DNA of 14,748 nt from Savagea sp. (GCA_030152585.1 JASLJC010000005.1:1-14748), one strand, 5' to 3'; numbered from the stretch's first letter, positions 1 to 8,460 are shown. The notes: generated by a model not told the origin, from the letters alone. Program-made: numbers and translations.

Positions 1-525
1 CGTGTTATTGCATCGACAAACTCAGACATGTACGGTGCGTTAACCGGTGGCGTTGCATCTTTAAAAGGAAATTTACATGGCGGAGCAAACGAGGCTGTTA
101 TGCATATGCTCGTAGAAGGAAAAGATTTAGACGGCTTCGTATCATTGTTAAAAGAAAAATTAGCAAACCGAGAACGTGTAATGGGCTTCGGTCATCGCGT
201 TTATATGAAAAAAATCGATCCACGTGCCGTACAAATGAAAGAAGCGCTTTATGAACTTTGCGAAGCGAAAGGTGACTTTGAATTGTACGAAATGTGTGTC
301 GCAGGTGAAGAATTAATGGCCGAAGAAAAAGGTCTTTTCCCGAACTTAGATTACTATGCAGCACCGGTTTATTGGATGTTAAATATTCCAATTGAAATGT
401 ATACACCGATTTTCTTCAGTTCACGTACGGTAGGACTTGCAGCGCACGTATTAGAGCAACACGCGAATAATCGTTTATTCCGTCCACGTGTAAAGTATAA
501 CGGAGAAGCATATCGCGAACTGTAA
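1..525 (+). CDS. prpC: 2-methylcitrate synthase / citrate synthase, C-terminal part (5' end outside window)
   Basis: The reading frame is open from base 1, so the gene starts upstream; 174 residues plus the stop remain. It should condense propionyl-CoA (or acetyl-CoA) with oxaloacetate in the cytoplasm, the first step of the methylcitrate cycle. All three catalytic residues of the citrate synthase family fall in the visible part: the His of LHGGAN (visible residue 26), the His of GFGHRVY (65) and the Asp of FPNLDYY (117). The FFSSRTVGL and NNRLFRPR arginine motifs near the C-terminus are the usual citrate/CoA contacts. The family assignment is seen directly. The preference for propionyl-CoA is inferred from the adjacent prpD and prpB genes, which match B. 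subtilis mmgD-mmgE-mmgF. A TCA-cycle citrate synthase with relaxed specificity is the alternative. Confidence 0.88.
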   Translation, partial: RVIASTNSDMYGALTGGVASLKGNLHGGANEAVMHMLVEGKDLDGFVSLLKEKLANRERVMGFGHRVYMKKIDPRAVQMKEALYELCEAKGDFELYEMCVAGEELMAEEKGLFPNLDYYAAPVYWMLNIPIEMYTPIFFSSRTVGLAAHVLEQHANNRLFRPRVKYNGEAYREL

Positions 526-530
526 GTATT

Positions 531-562
531 AAGAGAAGGGAGCTTCCGAGCAGCTCCCTCTT
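531..562 (+). promoter_or_regulatory. Stem-loop between prpC and prpD without a T-run
   Basis: An arm at 531-544 (core AGGGAGCT) pairs with one at 552-562 (core AGCTCCCT), with a single bulged base and a 7-nt loop. It begins six bases after the prpC stop codon. No T-tract follows, so it is unlikely to be a full intrinsic terminator. It may stabilise the 3' end of prpC mRNA or set relative expression within the operon. The pairing is seen in the sequence; the role is inference. Confidence 0.4.
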
Positions 563-608
563 CATTCAATGATGCTCGAAGACAAAGGACAGAGAGGCAG
601 GAATAGAC

Positions 609-2036
609 ATGAATACAAAACAACAGGTGGATCAGCTTTTAGTAGATATTGCAGATTACGTTTTAAACAAAGAGATTACGAGTGAGGAAGCTTATGAAAC
701 AGCCGCATACATTCTTGCAGATACGATGGGGACAGGTATTCTCGCATTGAATTATCCAGAATGTACGAAGCTTTTAGGACCTACTGTACCAGGTACAGTT
801 GTGCCAAACGGTAGCCGTGTTCCAGGAACGTCGTACGTGTTGGATCCGATTGAAGCAGCATTTGATATCGGCGCAATGATTCGTTGGTTAGACTACAACG
901 ATACGTGGCTGGCAGCAGAGTGGGGTCACCCGTCAGATAACTTAGGTGGTATTTTAGCGACAGCAGACTACTTAAGCCGTAAAAATGTAGCGGAAGGCAA
1001 AGAACCGTTAAAGGTAAAAGACGTATTAACCGCAATGATTAAAGCGCACGAAATTCAAGGTGTATTAGCACTTGAAAATAGTTTTAACCGTGTCGGTCTC
1101 GATCACGTATTACTCGTAAAAATCGCATCAACTGCAGTCGTTACAGGTATGCTCGGAGGAACGCGTGAAGAAATTATTAACGCACTTTCTAATGCATGGA
1201 TCGACAATGCAAGTTTACGTACGTACCGTCATGCACCAAACACAGGGTCACGTAAATCATGGGCAGCAGGAGATGCAACGAGTCGTGCAGTACGCTTAGC
1301 GACGATGGCATTAAAAGGCGAGATGGGATACAATACAGCGCTTTCAGCACCAGGATGGGGATTCCAAGACGTATTATTTGAAGGAAAAGAAGTAACACTT
1401 GCGCGTCCGCTTGATAGTTACGTAATGGAAAACGTATTGTTTAAAGTATCATTCCCAGCAGAGTTCCATGCGCAAACAGCAGCAGAAGCAGCGATTGAGT
1501 TACATCCAGAAGTAAAAGATCGTCTCGATGACATTGAAAAAATTACGATTCGTACACATGAATCAGCAATTCGTATTATCGATAAAAAAGGTCCACTTCA
1601 TAACCCAGCAGACCGTGACCATGCAATGCAATATATCGTCGCAATCGGTTTAATTAAAGGGGATATCGTAGCGGAAGATTATGAAGATGATGTAGCAGCA
1701 ATGCCAATTATTGACGAACTTCGTGAAAAAATGGTCATGGAAGAAGACGAGCAATATACAAAAGATTACTTAGATCCGGAAAAACGTTCAATCGCAAACG
1801 CGGTGAAAGTGTACTTCAAAGACGGTTCAAGTACAGAAGAGATTGCACGTGAATACCCACTTGGACACCGTCGTCGCCGTGAAGAAGCGATTCCAGAAGT
1901 TGTACAGAAGTTCAAAAACAACATTCGTACATGGTATGCGTCGAAAAAAGCAGATAAAATTGAAGAAGTATGCTTAGACCATGCAGCGTTAAAAGAAACG
2001 CCGGTTAACGAGTTTGTCGAATTATTTGTAAAATAA
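609..2036 (+). CDS. prpD: 2-methylcitrate dehydratase, MmgE/PrpD family
   Basis: A 475-residue protein, close to the usual length of the MmgE/PrpD family (about 470-485). It dehydrates 2-methylcitrate to 2-methyl-cis-aconitate in the propionate-degrading methylcitrate cycle; family members often also act on citrate. Family hallmarks are visible: the WLDYNDTW and GHPSDNLGG segments around residues 93-112, the AWIDNASLRTYR and GSRKSWAAGDA segments around 196-225, and a C-terminal half with FPAEFHAQTA (about 286-295). There is no iron-sulfur signature, as expected for PrpD. The start at 609 has an AGGA ribosome binding site at 599-602. The gene sits 83 bp after prpC and 16 bp before prpB, so the three are probably co-transcribed. 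Nothing looks broken. Confidence 0.93.
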   Translation: MNTKQQVDQLLVDIADYVLNKEITSEEAYETAAYILADTMGTGILALNYPECTKLLGPTVPGTVVPNGSRVPGTSYVLDPIEAAFDIGAMIRWLDYNDTWLAAEWGHPSDNLGGILATADYLSRKNVAEGKEPLKVKDVLTAMIKAHEIQGVLALENSFNRVGLDHVLLVKIASTAVVTGMLGGTREEIINALSNAWIDNASLRTYRHAPNTGSRKSWAAGDATSRAVRLATMALKGEMGYNTALSAPGWGFQDVLFEGKEVTLARPLDSYVMENVLFKVSFPAEFHAQTAAEAAIELHPEVKDRLDDIEKITIRTHESAIRIIDKKGPLHNPADRDHAMQYIVAIGLIKGDIVAEDYEDDVAAMPIIDELREKMVMEEDEQYTKDYLDPEKRSIANAVKVYFKDGSSTEEIAREYPLGHRRRREEAIPEVVQKFKNNIRTWYASKKADKIEEVCLDHAALKETPVNEFVELFVK

Positions 2037-2052
2037 AAGGGGGAGACGATCC

Positions 2053-2961
2053 ATGGGATGGATTATTGACGAACAGCCAACACAAGAAGCGTTAGCAAAA
2101 CAGTTTCTTGAACAAATTCAGGCGCCTAAAATTTTGCAAATTCCAGGTGCTCACGATGCAATGGCCGCACTCGTTGCAAAACGAACAGGCTTTGAAGCAT
2201 TGTACTTGTCAGGTGGAGCATACACAGCAAGTAAAGGAATTCCAGATCTCGGTATGATTACATCGACAGAAGTCGCCGATCGAGCGCGCGATTTAATCCG
2301 TGCAACCGGTTTGCCGACACTCGTTGATATAGATACAGGATTTGGTGGTACATTAAACGCAGCACGTACGGCTCGTGAAATGTATGAAGCAGGCGTCGCA
2401 GCAGTACAAATTGAAGATCAGAAACTTCCAAAAAAATGCGGACACTTGAACGGAAAAGAACTTGTCACAACAGAGGAAATGGCGCAAAAAATCCGTGCAA
2501 TTAAAAAAGTTGCACCGTCTCTCGTCGTCGTTGCACGTACAGATGCGCGTGCGATTGAAGGATTGGAAGCTTCGATTGAGCGAGCAAAAGCGTATATCGA
2601 AGCAGGAGCAGAAGCAATTTTCCCTGAAGCATTACAGAAAGCAGAAGAGTTTGAACAATTCGCACGAGAAGTCGACGTACCGCTTCTAGCGAATATGACA
2701 GAATTCGGAAAAACACCGTACTATACGGCGGAAGAATTCGAAAAAATGGGATATGCAATGGTCATTTACCCAGTGACGTCAATGCGTGTCGCAGCAAAAG
2801 CGTATGAGCGTATTTTTACGATGATCAAAGAAAAAGGAACACAAAAAGAAGGTCTCGAAGATATGCAAACGCGTAGCGAATTGTACGAAACGATTAACCT
2901 CGAACAATTCGAAGCATTAGATGAAGATTTAGCAAAAACAGTATTAAATGACGATCAATAA
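2053..2961 (+). CDS. prpB: 2-methylisocitrate lyase
   Basis: A 302-residue member of the isocitrate lyase/PEP mutase superfamily. It cleaves 2-methylisocitrate to pyruvate and succinate, the last step of the methylcitrate cycle. The catalytic signature KKCGH is at residues 127-131. The metal-binding region VDIDTGFGG (residues 91-99) and the LSGGAY segment (52-57) are intact. Length fits PrpB/MmgF (about 300) rather than the longer glyoxylate-cycle isocitrate lyase. A strong AAGGGGG ribosome binding site precedes the ATG, 16 bp after prpD. It ends the operon, with a strong terminator just downstream. The step from 2-methyl-cis-aconitate to 2-methylisocitrate needs an aconitase, which is not in this window. 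Confidence 0.94.
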   Translation: MGWIIDEQPTQEALAKQFLEQIQAPKILQIPGAHDAMAALVAKRTGFEALYLSGGAYTASKGIPDLGMITSTEVADRARDLIRATGLPTLVDIDTGFGGTLNAARTAREMYEAGVAAVQIEDQKLPKKCGHLNGKELVTTEEMAQKIRAIKKVAPSLVVVARTDARAIEGLEASIERAKAYIEAGAEAIFPEALQKAEEFEQFAREVDVPLLANMTEFGKTPYYTAEEFEKMGYAMVIYPVTSMRVAAKAYERIFTMIKEKGTQKEGLEDMQTRSELYETINLEQFEALDEDLAKTVLNDDQ

Positions 2962-2993
2962 GTAAAGGAATCGAACAGATCGTTTACACGTCG

Positions 2994-3028
2994 AACACTA
3001 CAACGTACATACGTTGTAGTGTTTTTTT
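2994..3028 (+). terminator. Intrinsic terminator of the methylcitrate operon
   Basis: A perfect 13-bp inverted repeat (2994-3006 with 3011-3023, loop ACAT) is followed by a run of seven T, 3022-3028. It lies 32 bp after the prpB stop and ends the operon. Its 3' arm overlaps a GTG at 3019 that is in frame with the next gene, which argues against that codon being the real start. Confidence 0.93.
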
Positions 3029-3069
3029 GTTTTTCATATTACAATGGAGGAAAAGGGAGAAGAAAAAGA

Positions 3070-3852
3070 ATGCGCTTTGTAGATAGTCATATTCATTTTG
3101 ATCAATATTCAAAACGAGAACGAGAGCGAATCGTTGCGCAATTAAGAAAGCAAAAGAGCGGTTTAATTGCAGTATCTACCGATTTTCAATCAAGTCAACA
3201 GACTATGACTCTTCAACAACAATATTCAGATGTCGTATTTTCAACAATCGGTTGGCATCCAGAGCAACGTCTTGCAACCGATGAAGAAAAAGAGGCAATG
3301 TACAAGTGGTTAGAACATAAAAAGTTTTACGCTGTTGGAGAAGTCGGTTTGCCGTATTATACACGTCAACAGAAAAAACTAGATGAAGCACGTTATCTCG
3401 AAGATGTAACGCAATGGATTCAATATGCTAGTCAACAATCGTTGCCCGTCGTTTTACATACGGTATATGAAGATGCGGAGACAATTTTACCGATTTTAGA
3501 ACGGTATAATATTCAACGTGCCCAATTTCATTGGTTAAAAGCGGAAACGAAAATTATAGAACAGATCGTCTCCAACGGTTATATGATATCAGTAACGCCA
3601 GAAGTTGTTTACCGTCCGAAAATTCAAAAGATGTTGCCGTTTATCCCTTTAGATCAATTAATGGTTGAGACAGACGGACCTTGGCCATTTGAAGGTCCAT
3701 TTACTAAAAAGCGAACTGAGCCACATTTTGTCCAATCGTCGATTGAATATATAGCGACAACTTACGATATGACGGTAAACGAAGTGAGTGAACAATTATT
3801 TCAAACGACGTGTGACTTTTTTCAACTTCCGGAGACGTTTAGAAAACGATAA
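3070..3852 (+). CDS. TatD-family metal-dependent hydrolase (putative DNase)
   Basis: A 260-residue TatD-type amidohydrolase, the usual length for this family. The full metal-ligand set is visible: H7 and H9 in DSHIHFD, E91 in GEVGLPYY, H130 in VVLHT, H154 in FHW and D202 in ETDGPWP. Characterised relatives are Mg2+-dependent 3'-5' nucleases linked to DNA repair or fragmentation, but substrates of many Firmicute paralogues are unknown. I chose ATG 3070 because MRFVDSHIHFD is the normal family start and GGGAGA at 3055-3060 is well spaced. The in-frame GTG at 3019 lies inside the upstream terminator. It is 24 bp ahead of ysgA and probably transcribed with it. It is not the main TatD (yabD) gene by context, since metG is not adjacent. 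Confidence 0.88.
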   Translation: MRFVDSHIHFDQYSKRERERIVAQLRKQKSGLIAVSTDFQSSQQTMTLQQQYSDVVFSTIGWHPEQRLATDEEKEAMYKWLEHKKFYAVGEVGLPYYTRQQKKLDEARYLEDVTQWIQYASQQSLPVVLHTVYEDAETILPILERYNIQRAQFHWLKAETKIIEQIVSNGYMISVTPEVVYRPKIQKMLPFIPLDQLMVETDGPWPFEGPFTKKRTEPHFVQSSIEYIATTYDMTVNEVSEQLFQTTCDFFQLPETFRKR

Positions 3853-3875
3853 AATGAAATAAAAGGATGAACGAT

Positions 3876-4631
3876 ATGAAACGTATAGAATCAAATCAAA
3901 ATAGTCGAATCAAACAGTGGAAAAAGTTAGTGCAACAGAAAAAAGAACGTACAAAAACGAACCGTTACATCGTAGAAGGACAACATCTCGTCGAAGAAGC
4001 CCTTAAAAGTGGTCAAGTGGAAACGGTTATTGTAGCGGAACAGGTCGATTTTTCAGTGAATGTACAAGAGGTAGAAGTAATCGAAGTAACGGATTCTATT
4101 GCCCGAGAGTTAGCAGCAACTGAAACGTCTCAAATGGTATTTGCTTGTTGTATAAAAAAAGAACAACCGTTTTATGATGCAAAAGGGAAACGGTATTTGT
4201 TAATCGATGCAGTACAAGATCCAGGAAATGTCGGAACATTGATTCGAACAGCGGATGCTGCAGGCGTAGACGGTGTCGTCATAGGGAAAGGAAGTGCCGA
4301 CATTTACAGCCCGAAAGTGTTACGTGCAGCACAAGGGAGTACATTTCACGTACCTTTATATGAAATGGAACTAGATGAGGCTTTTCAAACATTACAATGT
4401 TTACAAATTCCGATCTATGCAACCGGTTGGACTACGCAAGCGAAACCTTACAACGAAGTGTCGAAAGATGAAGGGTTTGCATTGATTGTCGGAAATGAAG
4501 GTAACGGCGTAGCTCCTTATTATATGGAACGAGCAGATGAAGTTATTTTCATTCCGATGTATGGACAAGCGGAGTCGTTAAATGTCGGAATCGCAGCGGG
4601 AATTGTACTTTTCCATTATCGAATGAAATGA
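3876..4631 (+). CDS. ysgA: SpoU/TrmH-family RNA 2'-O-ribose methyltransferase (YsgA-like)
   Basis: A 251-residue SPOUT-class methyltransferase that transfers a methyl group from S-adenosylmethionine to a ribose 2'-OH in rRNA or tRNA. The N-terminal substrate-binding domain spans about residues 1-95 and includes NRYIVEGQHLVEEAL, typical of the family. The three trefoil-knot motifs are present: DPGNVGTLIRTADA (115-128, catalytic Asn118 and Arg124), NEGNGV (207-212) and IPMYGQAESLNVGIA (226-240). I prefer ATG 3876 because AAAAGGA at 3861-3867 is spaced 8 nt from it; the upstream ATG at 3867 overlaps that site. Position directly before pheS matches B. subtilis ysgA. The exact modified nucleotide cannot be read from sequence. 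Confidence 0.9.
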   Translation: MKRIESNQNSRIKQWKKLVQQKKERTKTNRYIVEGQHLVEEALKSGQVETVIVAEQVDFSVNVQEVEVIEVTDSIARELAATETSQMVFACCIKKEQPFYDAKGKRYLLIDAVQDPGNVGTLIRTADAAGVDGVVIGKGSADIYSPKVLRAAQGSTFHVPLYEMELDEAFQTLQCLQIPIYATGWTTQAKPYNEVSKDEGFALIVGNEGNGVAPYYMERADEVIFIPMYGQAESLNVGIAAGIVLFHYRMK

Positions 4632-4633
4632 AG

Positions 4634-4662
4634 TTGCCAAACAATTCAAACTCATGTATACT
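4634..4662 (+). promoter_or_regulatory. Sigma-A-type promoter of the pheST leader
   Basis: TTGCCA (4634-4639) and TATACT (4657-4662) are separated by exactly 17 bp, a good match to the housekeeping consensus. The promoter begins three bases after the ysgA stop. Transcription would start near 4669, just ahead of the T-box structure. Confidence 0.75.
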
Positions 4663-4668
4663 CGATGT

Positions 4669-4925
4669 GTAGAAAAAGCGAAGATGAGGGCTAGTACATT
4701 AATATCGTTTTCAAAAGGAAGAAATGCCACGGACTGAAAGCATTTCGAAAATGAATTAATCGAATTTTCACCCTCGGAGCTGCCACCGGGACCGATTCGT
4801 CGTAAAGGTGTGCCGGCACCGGACCGTTAACCGAATGAAGCGATTGTAGATTATACAATAATTAGGGTGGTACCGCGAATTGAACCTCGTCCCTTCTCGA
4901 TAAGAGAAGCGATGAGGTTTTTTTG
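4669..4925 (+). promoter_or_regulatory. Phenylalanine T-box riboswitch leader
   Basis: This leader senses uncharged tRNA-Phe and controls pheST by antitermination. The T-box sequence AGGGTGGTACCGCG is at 4864-4877. Stem I can be drawn by hand: GAGGG 4686-4690 with CCCTC 4771-4775, ATTAAT 4698-4703 with 4755-4760, CGTTTTC 4706-4712 with GAAAATG 4747-4753, and GAAATGC 4721-4727 with GCATTTC 4740-4746. The specifier loop has AGTA on its 5' side (4693-4696). On its 3' side TTC (4767-4769) is followed by the conserved A, which reads Phe. TGGT at 4868-4871 can pair with the ACCA end of uncharged tRNA-Phe. AGGG (4864-4867) can pair with CCCT (4891-4894) to form the antiterminator, in competition with the terminator. 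Confidence 0.96.
4883..4924 (+). terminator. Regulated terminator of the T-box leader
   Basis: The outer pairs are AACCTCGTC (4883-4891) with GATGAGGTT (4911-4919). The inner pairs are CTTCTC (4893-4898) with GAGAAG (4904-4909). One C-C mismatch separates them, the loop is GATAA, and T 4918-4924 follows. Its 5' arm overlaps the CCCT needed for the antiterminator, so the two structures exclude each other. Charged tRNA would favour this terminator. Confidence 0.92.
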
Positions 4926-4951
4926 TGTACATATGAAAGGAAGGGAAAGCA

Positions 4952-5989
4952 ATGGAACAAAAATTAAATGAACTGAAAGAACAGGCATTAGCAGAAATTA
5001 AAAGTGCACGTATTACGAAAGAATTAAATGATGTACGTGTTAAATATTTAGGAAAAAAAGGACCAATTACAGAGTTATTAAAAGGGATGGGGAAACTTCC
5101 GAAAGAAGAACGTCCGAAAATGGGACAACTCGTCAATGTCATTCGTCAAACGGTGACGGAACATTTAGAGGAGCGAAAAGAACGACTTGAAAACGAAGCA
5201 TTAAATGCACAATTAGAAGAAGAAACATTAGATGTTACATTACCAGGACGACCTGTCCAAGTAGGAGGTCATCATCCGTTAACGCGTGTAGCAGAAGAAA
5301 TTGAAGATATTTTCTTAAGTATGGGTTATGAAATTGTAGAAGGTCCAGAAGTTGAACAAGATTATTACAACTTCGAAGCGTTGAATTTACCACCAGATCA
5401 CCCAGCGCGCGATATGCAAGATTCATTTTATATTTCAGAGGACGTTTTGTTACGTACACATACATCACCTGTACAAGCGCGTACGTTAGAGAAAACAAAT
5501 GGCGCACCTGTCAAAATTATTTGTCCTGGAAAAGTATATCGTCGTGATTCAGACGATGCGACGCACTCACACCAATTTTCACAAATTGAAGGACTCGTCG
5601 TTGGTGAAAATATTCGAATGAGTGATTTAAAAGGAACATTAGACGTATTTGCGAAAAAAATGTTTGGTGAAGACCGTGAAATTCGTCTTCGTCCTAGTTT
5701 CTTCCCATTTACAGAGCCGTCTGTTGAAATGGACATTTCATGCTTTAAGTGTGGTGGAGAGGGATGTAACGTCTGTAAAGAGACAGGTTGGATTGAAATT
5801 TTAGGAGGCGGCATGGTACATCCAAACGTACTAGAACGCGCGGGATATGATTCAAAAACGATGACAGGATTTGCTTTCGGTATGGGACAAGAACGTATCG
5901 CAATGCTCCGTTACGGAATCGATGACATTCGGGACTTCTTTACAAACGATATCCGTTTCGTCGAACAATTCAATCGAACTGAACAATAA
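4952..5989 (+). CDS. pheS: Phenylalanine-tRNA ligase alpha subunit
   Basis: A 345-residue catalytic alpha subunit of the alpha2-beta2 phenylalanyl-tRNA synthetase, of typical bacterial length. It activates phenylalanine with ATP and charges tRNA-Phe with PheT. An N-terminal helical arm (about residues 1-90, rich in K and E) precedes the class II core. Core segments seen are HPARDMQDSFY (motif 1 region), the motif 2 strand GKVYRRDSDDATHSHQF, and RLRPSFFPFTEPS. Motif 3 is GFAFGMGQERIAMLRYG near residues 307-323. A cysteine-rich segment, CFKCGGEGCNVCKETGW (about 264-280), looks like a metal-binding knuckle. The ATG at 4952 has an AAAGGAAGGG site. Expression is governed by the T-box leader immediately upstream, and pheT follows 12 bp later. 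Confidence 0.97.
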   Translation: MEQKLNELKEQALAEIKSARITKELNDVRVKYLGKKGPITELLKGMGKLPKEERPKMGQLVNVIRQTVTEHLEERKERLENEALNAQLEEETLDVTLPGRPVQVGGHHPLTRVAEEIEDIFLSMGYEIVEGPEVEQDYYNFEALNLPPDHPARDMQDSFYISEDVLLRTHTSPVQARTLEKTNGAPVKIICPGKVYRRDSDDATHSHQFSQIEGLVVGENIRMSDLKGTLDVFAKKMFGEDREIRLRPSFFPFTEPSVEMDISCFKCGGEGCNVCKETGWIEILGGGMVHPNVLERAGYDSKTMTGFAFGMGQERIAMLRYGIDDIRDFFTNDIRFVEQFNRTEQ

Positions 5990-6001
5990 GGAGGAAAACG
6001 A

Positions 6002-8419
6002 ATGTTAGTATCAACAAATTGGTTAAATGAATATGTTAAAATTGATGATCAAAATAAAGAACAATTAGCAGAAAAGATTACGCGCTCTGGAATTGAAGTA
6101 GACGGGATAATAAACCGTTCACACAATATGGAAAATGTTGTCGTCGGTCATGTGACGAGCTGTGAGAAGCACCCTAATGCAGACCGTTTAAATGTTTGTC
6201 AAGTAGATGTCGGAGGAGAAAAAACTGAACAAATTATTTGTGGTGCAGCAAATGTTGCCAAAGGGCAAAAAATTGTAGCGGCTTTACCAGGTGCTGTATT
6301 ACCGGGTAACTTTAAAATCAAAAAAGCGAAAATGCGCGGTGAAGCATCAAATGGTATGATTTGTTCACTACAAGAGCTTGCAATTGAAGGAAAAGTTGTG
6401 CCAAAAGAGTTCGCAGACGGCATTTATGTATTACCAAATGAAGCTGAAGTAGGACAATCTGCTTTACCTTATATCGGATTAGACGATGTCGTGTACGATT
6501 TTGATTTAACGCCAAACCGTGGGGATGCGTTAAGTATGTTAGGTGTAGCGTATGAAGTTGCCGCTATTTTAGATCGTGATTTAACATTACCGAATCCAAC
6601 ATATGACGTAGTAGAAGATCAAGCTGAAAAGATGTTACAAGTACGTGTCGATGCGAAAGAAGAAACACCTCTTTATGCAGCGAAAGTTGTTCGAAACATT
6701 CAAGTCGGACCGTCGCCACAATGGATGCAAAATGTATTAATGGCAGCTGGCATTCGTCCGCATAATAATGTCGTCGACATTACGAACTTCGTTTTATTAG
6801 AGTACGGGCAACCGTTACATGCATTTGATTATGACCGAATCGGTTCAAATGAAATTGTCGTTCGTCTTGCAAAAGAAGGAGAAACGATTCAAACGTTAGA
6901 TGATGAAATGCGCACACTGACAACAGAAGATATTGTCATTACAAACGGTAAAGAACCAATTGCAGTAGCAGGTGTTATGGGTGGTGCTCATTCAGAAGTA
7001 ACGGATGAAACGACAACTGTTGTCATTGAAGCGGCATACTTTAAACCAATTAATGTTCGCCGTACGTCGAGCCGTCTCGGCTTACGAAGTGACTCGAGTG
7101 CACGATTTGAAAAAGGGGTCGACCCGAATCGTGTATTAGAAGCTGCCGATCGAGCAGTTCAATTACTTCAGCAATATGCAAATGGCGAAGTGTTAGACGG
7201 TACAGTGCTCTATGATGAACTCGATAAAACACCGAAAACGATTATCGTCTCTCCCGATTCAGTGAGTCAACGTCTCGGGGTTAAAATTCCACTATCGACG
7301 ATGGAAGATATTTTACGCCGTCTACGTATTCCATACGAAGCGAAAAATGCTTTACTTGTCATTGAAGCGCCGACGCGTCGTCAAGATTTGAAAATTGAAG
7401 AAGATATCGTTGAAGAAATTGCACGTATGTATGGATATGATAACATTCCGTTAACATTGCCAGTGACTGAAACGACACCGGGTCGTTTAACGCCATATCA
7501 AGAAAAACGTCGTATCGTTCGTCGTTATTTAGAAGGTGCAGGTCTTTACCAAGCAGTGACGTATTCGCTCGTCTCTGAAAAAAATGCGAAACGTTTTGCA
7601 TTACAAACAGACGATTGGACACAATTAATGATGCCGATGAGTACAGAACATAGTACACTTCGTCAAAGTTTAATTCCGAGTTTATTACAAGTCGTTTCGT
7701 ATAATGTGGCCCGTCGAAATACAGACGTTGCAATGTATGAAACATCGTCGGTCTATATCGGAAAAGAAGAAGACGGTTTACCGAAAGAAGTAGAGCGTCT
7801 CGCAGCGGTATTCACAGGTCAGTGGGTACAACATGAGTGGCAAAAAGAAACGAAAGAAGTAGATTTCTTCGTCGTTAAAGGAATAGTTGAAGGACTGTTT
7901 GCGCGTCTCGGTTTAACAGAACGAATCACATACGAACGTCTCGTTATAGAAGATATGCATCCAGGTCGTACAGCTCAAGTTGTATTAGATGGCAAACAAG
8001 TTGGATTCATCGGAGAAGTTCATCCGCTTGTCGAGAAAGAATTTGACGTGCCGAAAACATACGTATTTGAATTAGACTTACACACGATTTTGAATACAAG
8101 TGCAACCGCGCTTCAATATCGTTCGATTTCAAAATATCCGAAAATTACACGTGACGTTGCACTCGTTATCGATCGAGAAACTTCTGCTGCAACGATTAAA
8201 GAAACGATTTTACAAGCGGGAAAACCGTTATTACGCGACGTTCATATTTTTGATTTATATGAAGGAGAGCATATTGAAGACGGTAAAAAGTCCGTGGCGT
8301 ATTCGCTCACATATTTCGACCCGACACGTACTTTAACAGATGAAGAAGTCGTGAAAGTACACGATCGTGTACTCGAAGTATTAAAAGAAAAAGTAGGCGC
8401 AATCGTTCGCGATTCATAA
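6002..8419 (+). CDS. pheT: Phenylalanine-tRNA ligase beta subunit
   Basis: An 805-residue beta subunit, full length for bacteria. Domains in order are an N-terminal OB-fold tRNA-binding domain (about residues 42-155, with HPNADRLNVCQVD and ICGAANV), the B3/B4 editing region (about 210-390, with RPHNNVVDITNFV and GQPLHAFDYDR) and the B5 domain (about 405-475). A catalytically inactive class II-like core follows, then a C-terminal ferredoxin-like anticodon-binding (FDX-ACB) domain from about residue 710, starting at SKYPKITRDVAL. The B3/B4 domain hydrolyses mischarged Tyr-tRNA-Phe in known homologues. AAGGAGG directly after the pheS stop serves as ribosome binding site, so translation of the pair is tightly linked. 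The stop codon lies within the downstream terminator. Confidence 0.97.
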   Translation: MLVSTNWLNEYVKIDDQNKEQLAEKITRSGIEVDGIINRSHNMENVVVGHVTSCEKHPNADRLNVCQVDVGGEKTEQIICGAANVAKGQKIVAALPGAVLPGNFKIKKAKMRGEASNGMICSLQELAIEGKVVPKEFADGIYVLPNEAEVGQSALPYIGLDDVVYDFDLTPNRGDALSMLGVAYEVAAILDRDLTLPNPTYDVVEDQAEKMLQVRVDAKEETPLYAAKVVRNIQVGPSPQWMQNVLMAAGIRPHNNVVDITNFVLLEYGQPLHAFDYDRIGSNEIVVRLAKEGETIQTLDDEMRTLTTEDIVITNGKEPIAVAGVMGGAHSEVTDETTTVVIEAAYFKPINVRRTSSRLGLRSDSSARFEKGVDPNRVLEAADRAVQLLQQYANGEVLDGTVLYDELDKTPKTIIVSPDSVSQRLGVKIPLSTMEDILRRLRIPYEAKNALLVIEAPTRRQDLKIEEDIVEEIARMYGYDNIPLTLPVTETTPGRLTPYQEKRRIVRRYLEGAGLYQAVTYSLVSEKNAKRFALQTDDWTQLMMPMSTEHSTLRQSLIPSLLQVVSYNVARRNTDVAMYETSSVYIGKEEDGLPKEVERLAAVFTGQWVQHEWQKETKEVDFFVVKGIVEGLFARLGLTERITYERLVIEDMHPGRTAQVVLDGKQVGFIGEVHPLVEKEFDVPKTYVFELDLHTILNTSATALQYRSISKYPKITRDVALVIDRETSAATIKETILQAGKPLLRDVHIFDLYEGEHIEDGKKSVAYSLTYFDPTRTLTDEEVVKVHDRVLEVLKEKVGAIVRDS

Positions 8420-8460
8420 TTTAAAAAGGCTTGAGCATCTCGCTCAAGCCTTTTTAAATT
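8418..8460. terminator. Bidirectional terminator between pheT and rnhC
   Basis: A perfect 19-bp inverted repeat (8418-8436 with 8442-8460, loop ATCTC) has an A-tract on one side and a T-tract on the other. It can therefore act on both convergent transcripts. It overlaps the last two bases of the pheT stop codon and ends 16 bp before the rnhC stop. Confidence 0.93.

Noticed and set aside
98..406. Minus-strand 102-codon frame opposite prpC
   Set aside because: It lies wholly within a conserved citrate synthase coding region and shows a low-complexity, shadow-like composition.
3019..3069. GTG-started 17-residue extension of the TatD protein
   Set aside because: The GTG is inside the 3' arm of the upstream terminator and the extension does not resemble the family; ATG 3070 has a suitable ribosome binding site.
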